The translations under genes and the position numbers were made by a program. Under the pieces are notes generated by a model, which saw nothing but the letters and a program-made list of their open reading frames with translations, was not told the origin of the DNA and searched no databases. This document shows positions 32,666 through 40,449 of a stretch of DNA of 64,000 nucleotides, one piece after another. Every line of letters starts with the position of its first letter. The stretch's first letter is position 1. Origin of the DNA: Chromatiaceae bacterium (GTDB lineage Bacteria; Pseudomonadota; Gammaproteobacteria; Chromatiales; Chromatiaceae). The DNA lies in assembly GCA_016714645.1 (NCBI GenBank), contig JADKCI010000002.1, positions 1 through 64,000 on the forward strand, written 5' to 3'.

Positions 32666-33392
32666 CCGCCGACCTCTTCCCCGAGACCCTCCTGGTCAGT
32701 TGCGAGGATGACCGGGTATTCACCACCAGCCTGCAGGTGGCGGAGCACTTCCATAAGCGCCATACCCACGTGCTGCGTGCCGTGGAAAGCCTGCTTAAGG
32801 ACCTGCTTAGCGAGCCCCAAATTGGGTCGAGCGAGGAGTTCGCTGGGCTCATTTTGAGCCCAGCAAGGAGTTCACTGAGCCCAAAATTGGGCCGAGTGAG
32901 GGGTCTAGCCAGCCCAATTTTGGGCCGGCTGGCGCCCTGATGGAGGAGTGTCGCCGGCTCAATTTTGAGCCCGCGACCTACCTCGATGCGCAGAAAAAGA
33001 CCCGCCCAATGTACCGCCTCAGCCATGACGGTTTCGCCCTCTTGGCGATGGGCTTCACCGGCAAGGAGGCCCTGGCCTGGAAGATCCGCTTTCTCGCCGC
33101 CTTCCGCGCGCTGGAGGCCGAGCTGCGCGCCGTGCGCGAGCGGGACGCCGCCTGGTACCGGAACCACGCGGCGACCCTGCGCGCCGGCTGGTACGCCCGT
33201 TACCCCCTGTGGCTCGACCTGCGGACGGCCGCCATCCTGGGCGAGACCCGCGCCCAGATGGCCCGCGACCTGGGCCGCCACCCCTCGACCATCAGCCGCA
33301 ACCTGCGCCGCCTGCGCCAGGTGGGCCTGCTCACCACCCCCGAGACCCCCCGCCGGCGGGCCGCCGGCAGCTCCCCGAGGATCGCGCCATGA
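32662..33392 (+). pseudogene. Rha-family regulator 2, split by a palindromic repeat array
   Basis: The N-terminal Rha half starts MTADLFPETLLVSCEDDRVF (32662) and the rest continues in another frame from about 32865 through YLDAQKKTRPMYRLSHDGFA to 33392. The break falls in a tandem array of 32-33-bp repeats (32806-32974). Two units of 32 bp put the halves out of frame. The C-terminal HTH (LGETRAQMARDLGRHPSTIS) nearly duplicates that of the antirepressor. With 33-bp units, or a different number of 32-bp units, the gene would be intact. So it is currently off, degraded or mis-sequenced. Confidence 0.75.
32806..32974 (+). repeat. Tandem 32-33-bp palindromic repeats in rha-2
   Basis: Units at about 32806-32832 (partial), 32833-32864, 32865-32896, 32897-32929 and 32941-32974. 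Each has a GAGGAGTTC-like lead and a palindrome centred on CAAAATTG, CATTTTG or CAATTTTG (for example GAGCCCAAAATTGGGCC). Centres are about 32, 32, 35 and 44 bases apart. The last unit is the ordinary Rha coding sequence (EECRRLNFEP), so the others look like duplications of it. Confidence 0.85.
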
Positions 33393-33688
33393 GCCACTCC
33401 CTGTCCGCCCTGCCGTCCCCGACCGCGGCGCGGCCCGCCCGCCGCGCCACCCTGCGCCTGGCCCTGCGCGTCATGGCCGCCTGCGCCGAGCTGGTGTGGC
33501 GCGGCGCCCGCATCCACAGCGCCCACGTCCACCCGGCGCCGGCCATCCTCATCGCCGAGCCCGGCCCCGGCGTCATCGCCGCCTACGGCTACCGGCCGCC
33601 ACCGCGCGGCGGGCGCGGTCCGGTGTGTTGTATCGCCCAGCTCGGCGGGGTGCGCGTCTATTGGTATAGCCGGGGGGTGGCGGCATGA
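33389..33688 (+). CDS. Small early protein of unknown function
   Basis: This 99-residue protein begins MSHSLSALPSPTAARPARRA, with an Arg-rich N-terminus and a C-terminal beta-like region (APAILIAEPGPGVIAAYGYR, then CCIAQLGGVRVYWYSRG). ATG overlaps the rha-2 stop and its stop overlaps the next start. No family recognised. Confidence 0.55.
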   Translation: MSHSLSALPSPTAARPARRATLRLALRVMAACAELVWRGARIHSAHVHPAPAILIAEPGPGVIAAYGYRPPPRGGRGPVCCIAQLGGVRVYWYSRGVAA

Positions 33689-34467
33689 CGGCCCCCACCC
33701 AGTACCCGGTCGGCTCCCTGCCCGCCGCCGCCCTGACCATCCTCGGCCCGCCCCTGGGGCGGCTCGGCCCGGTCCCGCTCCCCACGCGGGAGCAGCGCTA
33801 CGCGGTGCGCTATGACTGCTGCGGGCGGCACGCCACCCTCACCCACCACTCCCTGGCGAAGCGCATCGCCCAGGGCCTGCGCACCTGCCAGCCCTGCGGC
33901 CGCCTCGCCAGCCGGGCGGCGCGCCTGACGGCGGGCGGCGCGGTGCTGACCGCCGACCGCGCCTGGGGCTATTACCCCGAGGGCGCGCCCCTGGCCGAAG
34001 GCGGGGTGACCATCCAGCTCCTGGCGGTGGCCGGCACCACCCAGGCCACCACCTGGTACCAGGTGCGCCATGACTGCTGCGGGCGGGACGACCTGCTCAG
34101 CCATGCCGCCCTGCGCGAGCGCCAGCGGCTGGGCCACCAGCGCTGCGGGTCCTGTGGCCGGGCGGCCGGCGGCAGCGCCGGGGGGGCACGCCGGCACCAG
34201 GAGGCCGCCGCGCGCCAGACCGCCGCGCGCTGCCAGCAGGCCGCCGCCGACGCCCGCGCCCTGCTGGCGCGCACCCTGGCCCCGGACACTCGCGACCGCG
34301 CCTGGGGCGATTACCCCGAGGACGCCCGCGAGGCCCTGTTTGACCCCGCGGTGGCCTGGCCGCGCCCCGCCAGCCTGCGCGGCCAACCGCCCTGGTGGCC
34401 CGGCGCCCGCCCCGGCCCCTACGCGACCGCCACCCCCTATCCCCTCTCAATCGGAGACCGCCCATGA
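33685..34467 (+). CDS. Early protein with duplicated zinc-finger-like motifs
   Basis: This 260-residue protein has two copies of a Cys4-type module: YDCCGRHATLTHHSLAKRIA then CQPCGR (about residues 43-75) and HDCCGRDDLLSHAALRERQR then CGSCGR (about residues 129-160). The spacing C-C...C-x-x-C suggests zinc ribbons that bind DNA or RNA. The linker segments also repeat (DRAWGYYPEGA, DRAWGDYPEDA). A helical Ala/Arg-rich region follows. No known family, but the internal duplication is clear. Confidence 0.65.
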   Translation: MTAPTQYPVGSLPAAALTILGPPLGRLGPVPLPTREQRYAVRYDCCGRHATLTHHSLAKRIAQGLRTCQPCGRLASRAARLTAGGAVLTADRAWGYYPEGAPLAEGGVTIQLLAVAGTTQATTWYQVRHDCCGRDDLLSHAALRERQRLGHQRCGSCGRAAGGSAGGARRHQEAAARQTAARCQQAAADARALLARTLAPDTRDRAWGDYPEDAREALFDPAVAWPRPASLRGQPPWWPGARPGPYATATPYPLSIGDRP

Positions 34468-35153
34468 CCGCCATCACCCCCGCCGCTGACGCCAGCGTCC
34501 CCGCCCGCGTCACCTTCAACATGAACGATTACCGGATCGACGCCCAGGGCCGCCTGGTGCCCATCCCCAACATCCCCGAAGTCGAGCGGCTGCGCGACGA
34601 GCTGGTCCACGACCTGGTGGAGGACATGCGCCTCCTCAGCGGCGAGCTAGCGATTCTCAAGGCCGAGCTGCTCGACCGCCTGGCGGAGCACATCGCCCTG
34701 GTCGCCAGCGAGTACGACATCGCCATCACCGGCAAGCACGGCAACGTCGTCCTCGTCAGCTACGACGGCCGGCGCAAGATCGAGCGCGTCAGCGCCGACC
34801 GCGTGGTGGTCGGCGAGCAGATCCACGCCGCCGAGGGCCTGGTGCGCGCCTACCTGGCCGAGGCCACCCGCGACGCCACCCCGGCCCTGGTGGCCATCGT
34901 CGATCGCGCCTTCCGCCGCCACCCCAAGACCGGCCAGCTCAACGTCGCCCGCCTGCTCGACTTCATCGCGGTGCGCATCGATGACCCGCGCTGGCGTTCG
35001 GCCCAGAGCGCTATCCGCGACAGCCTCCAGGCCCAGGGCAGCGTCACCTACTTTCGCGCCTACGAACGCGACGACGCCAGCCAGCCCTGGCGCCAGGTGG
35101 TGATGGACTTCTCCGCCATCGCCCCGGCGGCGCCCGCGGCGGTGGCGCCATGA
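34464..35153 (+). CDS. DUF3164 family phage protein
   Basis: This 229-residue protein starts MTAITPAADASVPARVTFNM. Its core (AILKAELLDRLAEHIALVAS, ITGKHGNVVLVSYDGRRKIE, KTGQLNVARLLDFIAVRIDD) matches DUF3164, common in the early region of Mu-like phages of Gram-negative bacteria. Role unknown, possibly DNA metabolism. ATG overlaps the previous stop and its own stop overlaps the next ATG (ATGA). Confidence 0.85.
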   Translation: MTAITPAADASVPARVTFNMNDYRIDAQGRLVPIPNIPEVERLRDELVHDLVEDMRLLSGELAILKAELLDRLAEHIALVASEYDIAITGKHGNVVLVSYDGRRKIERVSADRVVVGEQIHAAEGLVRAYLAEATRDATPALVAIVDRAFRRHPKTGQLNVARLLDFIAVRIDDPRWRSAQSAIRDSLQAQGSVTYFRAYERDDASQPWRQVVMDFSAIAPAAPAAVAP

Positions 35154-35464
35154 GTGCCGGCAACGCCCGCGTCGAGAGCGCCGGGCGGGTGCTGGACGTA
35201 CTGCTGTTGCTGATGCGCGCCGATTTCGCGGCGGGCCTGTCGCCCTCGGACATCGCCCGCGCCCTGGGCCTGAGCGCCTCCGCCGTCACCCGCTACCTGG
35301 CGACGCTGGAGGAGCGCGGCTGCCTGGAGCGCCTGACCGTCACCGGCCGGGTGCGCCCCAGCGTGCGCCTGGCCCAATACGCCGTCGGCATCCTGCGCAG
35401 CCTGGAGTCCGCCACCCAGCGTACCCAGGAGCTCACCGCCCGCATTACCACCCCGCTGAATTAG
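35150..35464 (+). CDS. IclR-type helix-turn-helix protein
   Basis: This 104-residue protein begins MSAGNARVESAGRVLDVLLL. Residues of about 8-85 form an IclR-type winged helix (LSPSDIARALGLSASAVTRY, then LATLEERGCLERL). The IclR ligand-binding domain is missing, so it is a stand-alone DNA-binding domain. It is coupled to DUF3164 by ATGA. It might regulate the early-to-middle switch. Confidence 0.78.
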   Translation: MSAGNARVESAGRVLDVLLLLMRADFAAGLSPSDIARALGLSASAVTRYLATLEERGCLERLTVTGRVRPSVRLAQYAVGILRSLESATQRTQELTARITTPLN

Positions 35465-35472
35465 GAGACGCC

Positions 35473-35991
35473 ATGCACGCCCACCCACCGCCCGACCGCC
35501 ACCACGACGCCTGGGGCTTTCCGACCGACGCGCCCCTTCTCGAAACCGCTATCGCCCCGGCCCGCCGGGTTCCGGCAGGGACGCCATTCGCCTGGCTGCG
35601 GGAGTTGAGCCCCGAGGTGGTGGCGACGCTGACAGGCCTCGCCAGCCGTGGCCTGGTACAGATCCATCCGGAGGCGGGGTACGGAGAGGCGGAAGTCCAG
35701 CGGTTGTTGCTGGGGCTCCCGTTCATCGGCGCGGTCGAAACGGGCCTGATTTCTTTAGCGTATAGGCCAGGGTCTGCTCGATCCAGCGGCTTGACCTCAG
35801 GGTCTCTGGCTGATCGCGGAACCAAACTTCCCCGTCGCCAAGGCCAGCGCGCAGAACAGCCAGATCCAGGACCCCCGCGCGGTGCAGGCCCTGCGCCAAC
35901 TGACAAAACGCAAACCGCAGGGCCTGCAGTTCGCCGTCCTGACGAGCCGCATCCCACGGCGGGTAATCGCCCGGGTCGCCGCCGGCAATGA
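35473..35991 (+). CDS. Uncharacterised early protein
   Basis: A TAGGAGACGCC Shine-Dalgarno precedes MHAHPPPDRHHDAWGFPTDA. The first ~95 residues (PLLETAIAPARRVPAGTPFA, LSPEVVATLTGLASRGLVQI) look like real protein. The second half (after SLAYRPGSARSSG) is low-complexity and lies opposite the better-supported minus-strand gene 35723-36022. The gene may originally have ended earlier or been truncated. No family recognised. Confidence 0.5.
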   Translation: MHAHPPPDRHHDAWGFPTDAPLLETAIAPARRVPAGTPFAWLRELSPEVVATLTGLASRGLVQIHPEAGYGEAEVQRLLLGLPFIGAVETGLISLAYRPGSARSSGLTSGSLADRGTKLPRRQGQRAEQPDPGPPRGAGPAPTDKTQTAGPAVRRPDEPHPTAGNRPGRRRQ

Positions 35992-36022
35992 TGGCGTTGT
36001 CTGGCAAGTCGTCGATGTTCAT
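35723..36022 (-). CDS. Minus-strand gene inside the early operon
   Basis: This 99-residue protein begins MNIDDLPDNAIIAGGDPGDY, acidic at the N-terminus and basic at the end (KKSGPFRPRR). A very strong Shine-Dalgarno (GAGGAGGGG, seven bases before ATG) argues for translation. It opposes the operon and overlaps the 3' half of the plus-strand gene 35473-35991, so the two cannot both be freely expressed. It may modulate early transcription. No family recognised. Confidence 0.6.
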   Translation of the reverse strand: MNIDDLPDNAIIAGGDPGDYPPWDAARQDGELQALRFAFCQLAQGLHRAGVLDLAVLRAGLGDGEVWFRDQPETLRSSRWIEQTLAYTLKKSGPFRPRR

Positions 36023-36113
36023 GGGGACCCCTCCTCGGAGCCTGTTAGGTGTAGGAACCCACAGCGTATCCGGGGCGGGCGTCCCCGCCAAATTTAACCC
36101 CTAGGAGCCCCCC

Positions 36114-37094
36114 ATGGCCCGCACCGCACTGACCCTCCCCACCGACCTCATCCGCGCCGAGGATGCCATCCAGATCCGGCCCGAGGCGCTGGCCGCGGAA
36201 CGCCAGATGGCGGCCCTCGACGCCCAGCGCCGGGAGCAGGCCACCCAGCTCGCCACCCAACTCGCCTATGACGGCGAACTGACCCCCGCCGCCCTGATGG
36301 ACGGTGTGCGGATCTACCAGCGGCGCACCGTCGAGGACTGCCTGGCGCTCGGCAAATGCCTGCTACTGCTCCAGGAGCTGACCGACCGCGGCGCCTGGCT
36401 GCCGACCCTCGCGACGCTGGGCATTACCAAGCGCACCGCCCAGCGCTTCATGATGGCGGCCTACAAGACGGCCAAAAGCGTCAATTTGGCGCTTATGAGC
36501 CGCCATTTAGGTTCCGCTTCCAAGATGTTGGAGTTGTTGGTTTTTGATGACGACGAGGCCGGCGACTTGCTGGGCGGCGGCACCGTCGCCGGCCTGACCC
36601 TGGACGCGGTGGAGTGCATGACCGCCACCCAACTGCGCGCCGCCCTGCGCGACGCCCGGGAGACCGTCGCCGCCAAGGAGCGCCTGCTGGAGGTGAAGAG
36701 CAAGAAGATCGACGACCTGGACACGGCGCTGGCCAAGCGCCAGCCCGCCGAGGCCATCCCCCACGCCGACCTGGAGGCCCATGGCCTGGCGGTGCGCGCC
36801 GAGCTGTCGCGGCGGGTCTTCCACTGCGAGATGGACCTGGTGGGCGAGCTGCCGCCGGCCATCGAGGCCCTGCTCGAGCATGGCCGCGCCAGCGGCGAGC
36901 CGGTCCACGACCTGATCGCCGGGCACCTGGGGCAACTGGCGGGCGATATCGAGTCGCTGCTGCTGCGCTACGGCGCCGACATCCCGCGCGGGCGGGCCAC
37001 GCCGGATGCGGACATCTGGGACGCCGTCAATGCCGAGATCGCGGCCAAGGCGGCGGCCGAGGAGGGCCATGACCCGCCGCGGCGCATCAACTAA
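36114..37094 (+). CDS. Early protein with a DUF3102-like core
   Basis: This 326-residue protein starts MARTALTLPTDLIRAEDAIQ after TAGGAGCCCCC. Residues of about 60-130 (VEDCLALGKCLLLLQELTDR, then WLPTLATLGITKRTAQRFMM) match the DUF3102-type pattern of phage/plasmid proteins with a degenerate HTH. A coiled coil follows (about residues 185-215) and a helical C-terminus. Residues 119-139 (AKSVNLALMSRHLGS) are encoded in one arm of a long inverted repeat whose other arm begins just after the stop codon. Function unknown. Position before the transposase suggests a role in replication or its control. Confidence 0.65.
   Translation: MARTALTLPTDLIRAEDAIQIRPEALAAERQMAALDAQRREQATQLATQLAYDGELTPAALMDGVRIYQRRTVEDCLALGKCLLLLQELTDRGAWLPTLATLGITKRTAQRFMMAAYKTAKSVNLALMSRHLGSASKMLELLVFDDDEAGDLLGGGTVAGLTLDAVECMTATQLRAALRDARETVAAKERLLEVKSKKIDDLDTALAKRQPAEAIPHADLEAHGLAVRAELSRRVFHCEMDLVGELPPAIEALLEHGRASGEPVHDLIAGHLGQLAGDIESLLLRYGADIPRGRATPDADIWDAVNAEIAAKAAAEEGHDPPRRIN
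36470..36530 (+). repeat. Left arm of 61-bp inverted repeat (inside early gene)
   Basis: The first 27 bases (GGCCAAAAGCGTCAATTTGG then CGCTTAT) are identical to the complement of 37136-37162. About 54 of 61 bases match overall. The arm encodes AKSVNLALMSRHLGSASKML. Confidence 0.9.
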
Positions 37095-37101
37095 CCAGAA
37101 T

Positions 37102-37162
37102 CAACAGGTTGGAGACGGAACCTAAATCGCGACTAATAAGCGCCAAATTGACGCTTTTGGCC
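37102..37162 (-). repeat. Right arm of 61-bp inverted repeat (transposase leader)
   Basis: It starts eight bases after the stop of the early gene and ends 30 bases before the transposase ATG. On the minus strand it would encode AKSVNLALISRDLGSVSNLL, a homologue of the other arm, then a stop. It looks like an inverted fragment of a related gene. Confidence 0.9.
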
Positions 37163-37192
37163 GCGGCGCCCCACTCACCCCCGGGAAGCCCC

Positions 37193-39124
37193 ATGCCCAG
37201 CCCCGCCCAACACGCCGCCCTCGCCCAGTTGGCCACCGCCCTGGCCGCCGCCCCCCATGGCGGGCGCGGCGCCCTGATCGCCCAGGCCGCCGCGGCGCTG
37301 GGGGTCTGCCCGGCGACGGTGCAGGCCTGGCTGCGGGGCCATCGCGGGCCGCGCCGCCAGCACGCCGACAGCCTGGCGCGCCTGGTGGCGCAACGAGAGG
37401 AGCAGGCCACGCGGGACCGCCCGGCGGACGCGGCCGGGGCGCCGGCCGCCACCCCGGCAGACGCGGACGCCCTCGCCGCCCGGGCGGCCCTCACCGCGGC
37501 CGAGGCCGATCTGATCAGCACCTGCCTGCGCGAGGCGGGGCGGGCCAACGGCAAGCAGCTCATGTCCCTCAAGCAGGCGGTGGCGACGCTGCGCACCCAG
37601 GGCCTGATCCGGGCCGAGCGGCTGGACCCGGCCACCGGCGAGGTCCAGCCCCTGTCCCTGTCGGCCATCAGCCGCTACCTGACCCGCTACGGCCTGCATC
37701 CGGAGCAACTGCGGGCGCCCACCCCCCACCAGGCCCTGCGCACCGCGCACCCCAACGCGCGCTGGGAGGTGGATGCCTCGGTGTGCGTGGTCTACTACCT
37801 GCCCACCGGGGCCCTGATCCAGGACATCGACCCGACCCGCCATTACAAGAACCGCCCCGAGCACCTGGCGGCCATCGCCACCGAGCGGGTCATCCGCTAC
37901 GTCCTGACCGACCACACCACCAACGCCACCCTGTGGCGCTACTACCCCCACGCCGAGAGCGGGGCGACCACCGTCGCCTTCCTGGCCTGGGCCGTGGCGC
38001 CCAAGACCAACCCCGCCATCCCGGTCCAGGGCGCGCCCTTCCGCCTGGTGGTGGACCCCGGCGCCACCGCCGCCGGCACCGTCCAGCGCTGGTGCGACCT
38101 GCTCGGCATCGAACTGGCGCCCACCCGGCCCAAGAATCCCCGGGCCAAGGGCAGCGTGGAGCAGGCCCAGAACCGCATCGAGACGGTGTTCGAGTCCGGG
38201 CTGCGCCATCAGAGCCACCGGATCAAGGATTTCAACGACCTCAACGCCCTGGCGGAGACCTATCAGGCCCACTACGGGGCCCACCAGGTGGTGGGCCGTC
38301 ACGGCCTGACCCGCTATGCCGCCTGGGCCAGGATCACCCCCGAGCAACTGCGCCTCACCGAGGGCGAGGCCGTGCTGCGGGCCCTGGCCACCCAGGCCCC
38401 GGCGACCCCCAAGGTGGGCGGGGACCTGACCGTCGCCTATCGCGGCCAGCGCTGGCGCGTCCAGGACCTGCCGGGGGTGGCCATCGGCGCCAAGCTCGCG
38501 GTGCTGTGGTGCCCGCTGCTGGGCGCGGCGGGCACCGGCCACGCCGTGGCGGTGCTGACCGATCCGGAGACCGGCCTGACCCGCTATCAGCCACTGCCCA
38601 TGGTCGAGCGCGACGACTGGGGCTTCGATAGCGAGGCGCCGCTGGATGGCGAGGCCTATGCCCGCCTGCCGGACACCCAGATCGACCGCAACCGCAAGCG
38701 CCTGGCCCTGCTCGCCAGCGGTACGGAGAGCCTGAAGGAGGACGAGCGGGCACGCCGCCGCAAGGACTTTCAGCCGCTGGCCCACCTGGATGAGGGGCGC
38801 GGGGTGGACCCCTACCGCGCCGCGGAGACCGCCCCGCCCATCACCTGGCTGCCCCAACGCGGCACCGAGCACCGGGTCACCGCCCCGGTGCTGGCCACCG
38901 AGCTGCTCGACCCCCTGGACGCCGCCCTGCGCCTGGCGCCGCGGGTCCAGGCCCTGGGCGGCTCCTGGGGGCCGGACCAATACCAGTGGCTGGCCCAACG
39001 CTATGCCGCGGGCGTCCCGGTGGACGCCCTGGAGGCCCTGGCCCGCGAATGCGCGCCGGGCGCCCCGGCGGACGAACCCGCGCCCGAGCTCGCGCAGGCC
39101 GCCGGCCTGCGCCTGGTGCGCTAA
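37193..39124 (+). CDS. Mu A-like DDE transposase
   Basis: This 643-residue protein starts MPSPAQHAALAQLATALAAA. An N-terminal HTH (about residues 30-65; LGVCPATVQAWLRGHRGPRR) precedes the integrase-type catalytic core. WEVDAS (about residue 195) supplies the first Asp, RLVVDPGATAAGTVQRW (about residues 283-299) the second Asp and KGSVEQAQNRIE (about residues 319-330) the Glu. The C-terminal region contains a Mu-transposase-like beta barrel (VAYRGQRWRVQDLPGVAIG). It recombines the phage ends during insertion and replicative transposition. A weak Shine-Dalgarno precedes the ATG, and the inverted repeat ends just upstream. Confidence 0.92.
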   Translation: MPSPAQHAALAQLATALAAAPHGGRGALIAQAAAALGVCPATVQAWLRGHRGPRRQHADSLARLVAQREEQATRDRPADAAGAPAATPADADALAARAALTAAEADLISTCLREAGRANGKQLMSLKQAVATLRTQGLIRAERLDPATGEVQPLSLSAISRYLTRYGLHPEQLRAPTPHQALRTAHPNARWEVDASVCVVYYLPTGALIQDIDPTRHYKNRPEHLAAIATERVIRYVLTDHTTNATLWRYYPHAESGATTVAFLAWAVAPKTNPAIPVQGAPFRLVVDPGATAAGTVQRWCDLLGIELAPTRPKNPRAKGSVEQAQNRIETVFESGLRHQSHRIKDFNDLNALAETYQAHYGAHQVVGRHGLTRYAAWARITPEQLRLTEGEAVLRALATQAPATPKVGGDLTVAYRGQRWRVQDLPGVAIGAKLAVLWCPLLGAAGTGHAVAVLTDPETGLTRYQPLPMVERDDWGFDSEAPLDGEAYARLPDTQIDRNRKRLALLASGTESLKEDERARRRKDFQPLAHLDEGRGVDPYRAAETAPPITWLPQRGTEHRVTAPVLATELLDPLDAALRLAPRVQALGGSWGPDQYQWLAQRYAAGVPVDALEALARECAPGAPADEPAPELAQAAGLRLVR

Positions 39125-39144
39125 CCGAGAGGAGGAGAAACGCG

Positions 39145-40449
39145 ATGCGAGACGATGACGAGACCCGCGCGGTCGAAACGGCGCGCGGCGCCCACCTGGC
39201 GCGGCTGTTGCGCCGCCACGGCCTGACCCGCCGCGCCCTGGCCCAGGGCCTGGGGCTGGCGGCCAGCACCGTGACCCATTGGCTCAACCAGGGGCGCCGC
39301 CCAGCGGCGGCCCGCGACGAGACGGTGCGGGACTGGTTGCTCGCCCAGGGGGTGGCGCCGGGGGTGGCGGCGTGGGAGACGGACGCGACGGACGCGGCGG
39401 ACGAGGCGAACAGGGAGAGGCCGGCCGCCGCCTGGCGGCCCACGTGGCCCCAGGACCAGGACCCGCTGGCGGGTCCGGAGGCCACGGCGGGGCCGGCTAG
39501 CCCCGCGCGTGGCGCGTACCATCACATCACTTCAGAGGACCCTGACATGCTACTGCGCCGCCAACCCCTGCATCAAGCCGCCCGCCGCCACTTTGGCCTG
39601 AGCTGCGACCCCTTCGCGCGCGATCTGGCGTCCCACGCCGACGTCTTCGAGAGCCCCGACATCCGCTACGTGCGCGAATCCCTGTGGACCACCGCCCGCC
39701 ATGGCGGGCTGCTGGCGGTGGTCGGCGAGTCCGGCTCCGGCAAGACCACCCTGCTCGACGACATCGAGGACCGCATCCGCCGCGAGGGCGCGCCCCTGGT
39801 ACTGGTGCGCCCCGACGTGACCGGCATGGAGGCCACCGACACCCAGGGCCGGGTGCTGCGGGTCGGCCACATCCAGGAGGCCATCATCCACGCCCTGGCC
39901 CCCGACGCCCGCCTGCGCCAGAGCCCCCAGGCCCGCGCCCAGCAACTGCGCGCCGCCCTCATCGCCGCCCGCGAGAGCGGCAAGGCGGTCTGCCTGGCCT
40001 TCGACGAGGCCCACGCCATGCCCATCGCCACCCTCAAGCACCTCAAGCGCCTGCTGGAGATCAAGCACGGCTTCAGCCGGCTGCTGGCCATCCTGCTCCT
40101 CGGCCAGCCCGAGCTGGGGCTGCGCCTGAGTGAGCGCAACCCGGAGGTGCGCGAGGTGGTGCAGCGCTGCGAAGTCGTCACCCTCGACCCCCTGGACGAC
40201 CAGTTGGAGGCCTATCTGGGCCACAAGCTCCAGGCCGCCGGGCGCGCCCTGGCGGACCTCATCACCCCCGACGGCCTGGACGCCCTGCGCGCCCGCCTCG
40301 GCATCACCGCCGCGGCCACCGGGGGCGGCCTGGGTAGCCGCGCCTACCCGCTAGCCGCCGGCAATCTGTTCGCCGCCGCCCTCGGCCTGGCCCAGGCCGC
40401 CGGCGCTCCCCGCATCACCGCCGCGGCGGTGCGGGCGGTGCGGACATGA
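39145..40449 (+). CDS. Mu B-like AAA ATPase, transposition target protein
   Basis: A GAGGAGG Shine-Dalgarno precedes MRDDDETRAVETARGAHLAR. Residues of about 12-70 form an HTH (LAQGLGLAASTVTHWLNQGR). The AAA domain has GESGSGKTTLL (about residues 194-204, Walker A) and VCLAFDEAHAMP (about residues 283-294, Walker B). Mu B binds target DNA and activates the transposase. A second start (MLLRRQPLHQAARRHFGLSC at 39547) with AGAGGA upstream coincides with the usual start of ExeA/MuB-type ATPases, so a short form may also be made. Confidence 0.9.
   Translation: MRDDDETRAVETARGAHLARLLRRHGLTRRALAQGLGLAASTVTHWLNQGRRPAAARDETVRDWLLAQGVAPGVAAWETDATDAADEANRERPAAAWRPTWPQDQDPLAGPEATAGPASPARGAYHHITSEDPDMLLRRQPLHQAARRHFGLSCDPFARDLASHADVFESPDIRYVRESLWTTARHGGLLAVVGESGSGKTTLLDDIEDRIRREGAPLVLVRPDVTGMEATDTQGRVLRVGHIQEAIIHALAPDARLRQSPQARAQQLRAALIAARESGKAVCLAFDEAHAMPIATLKHLKRLLEIKHGFSRLLAILLLGQPELGLRLSERNPEVREVVQRCEVVTLDPLDDQLEAYLGHKLQAAGRALADLITPDGLDALRARLGITAAATGGGLGSRAYPLAAGNLFAAALGLAQAAGAPRITAAAVRAVRT

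Noticed and set aside
32806..32974. CRISPR-like palindromic repeats
   Set aside because: Units are contiguous and lie in coding sequence; no spacers.
36470..37162. Mu-like invertible G segment controlled by a Gin recombinase
   Set aside because: No serine invertase gene is visible in the window and the repeats do not flank fibre genes. Inversion is kept only as one untested option.
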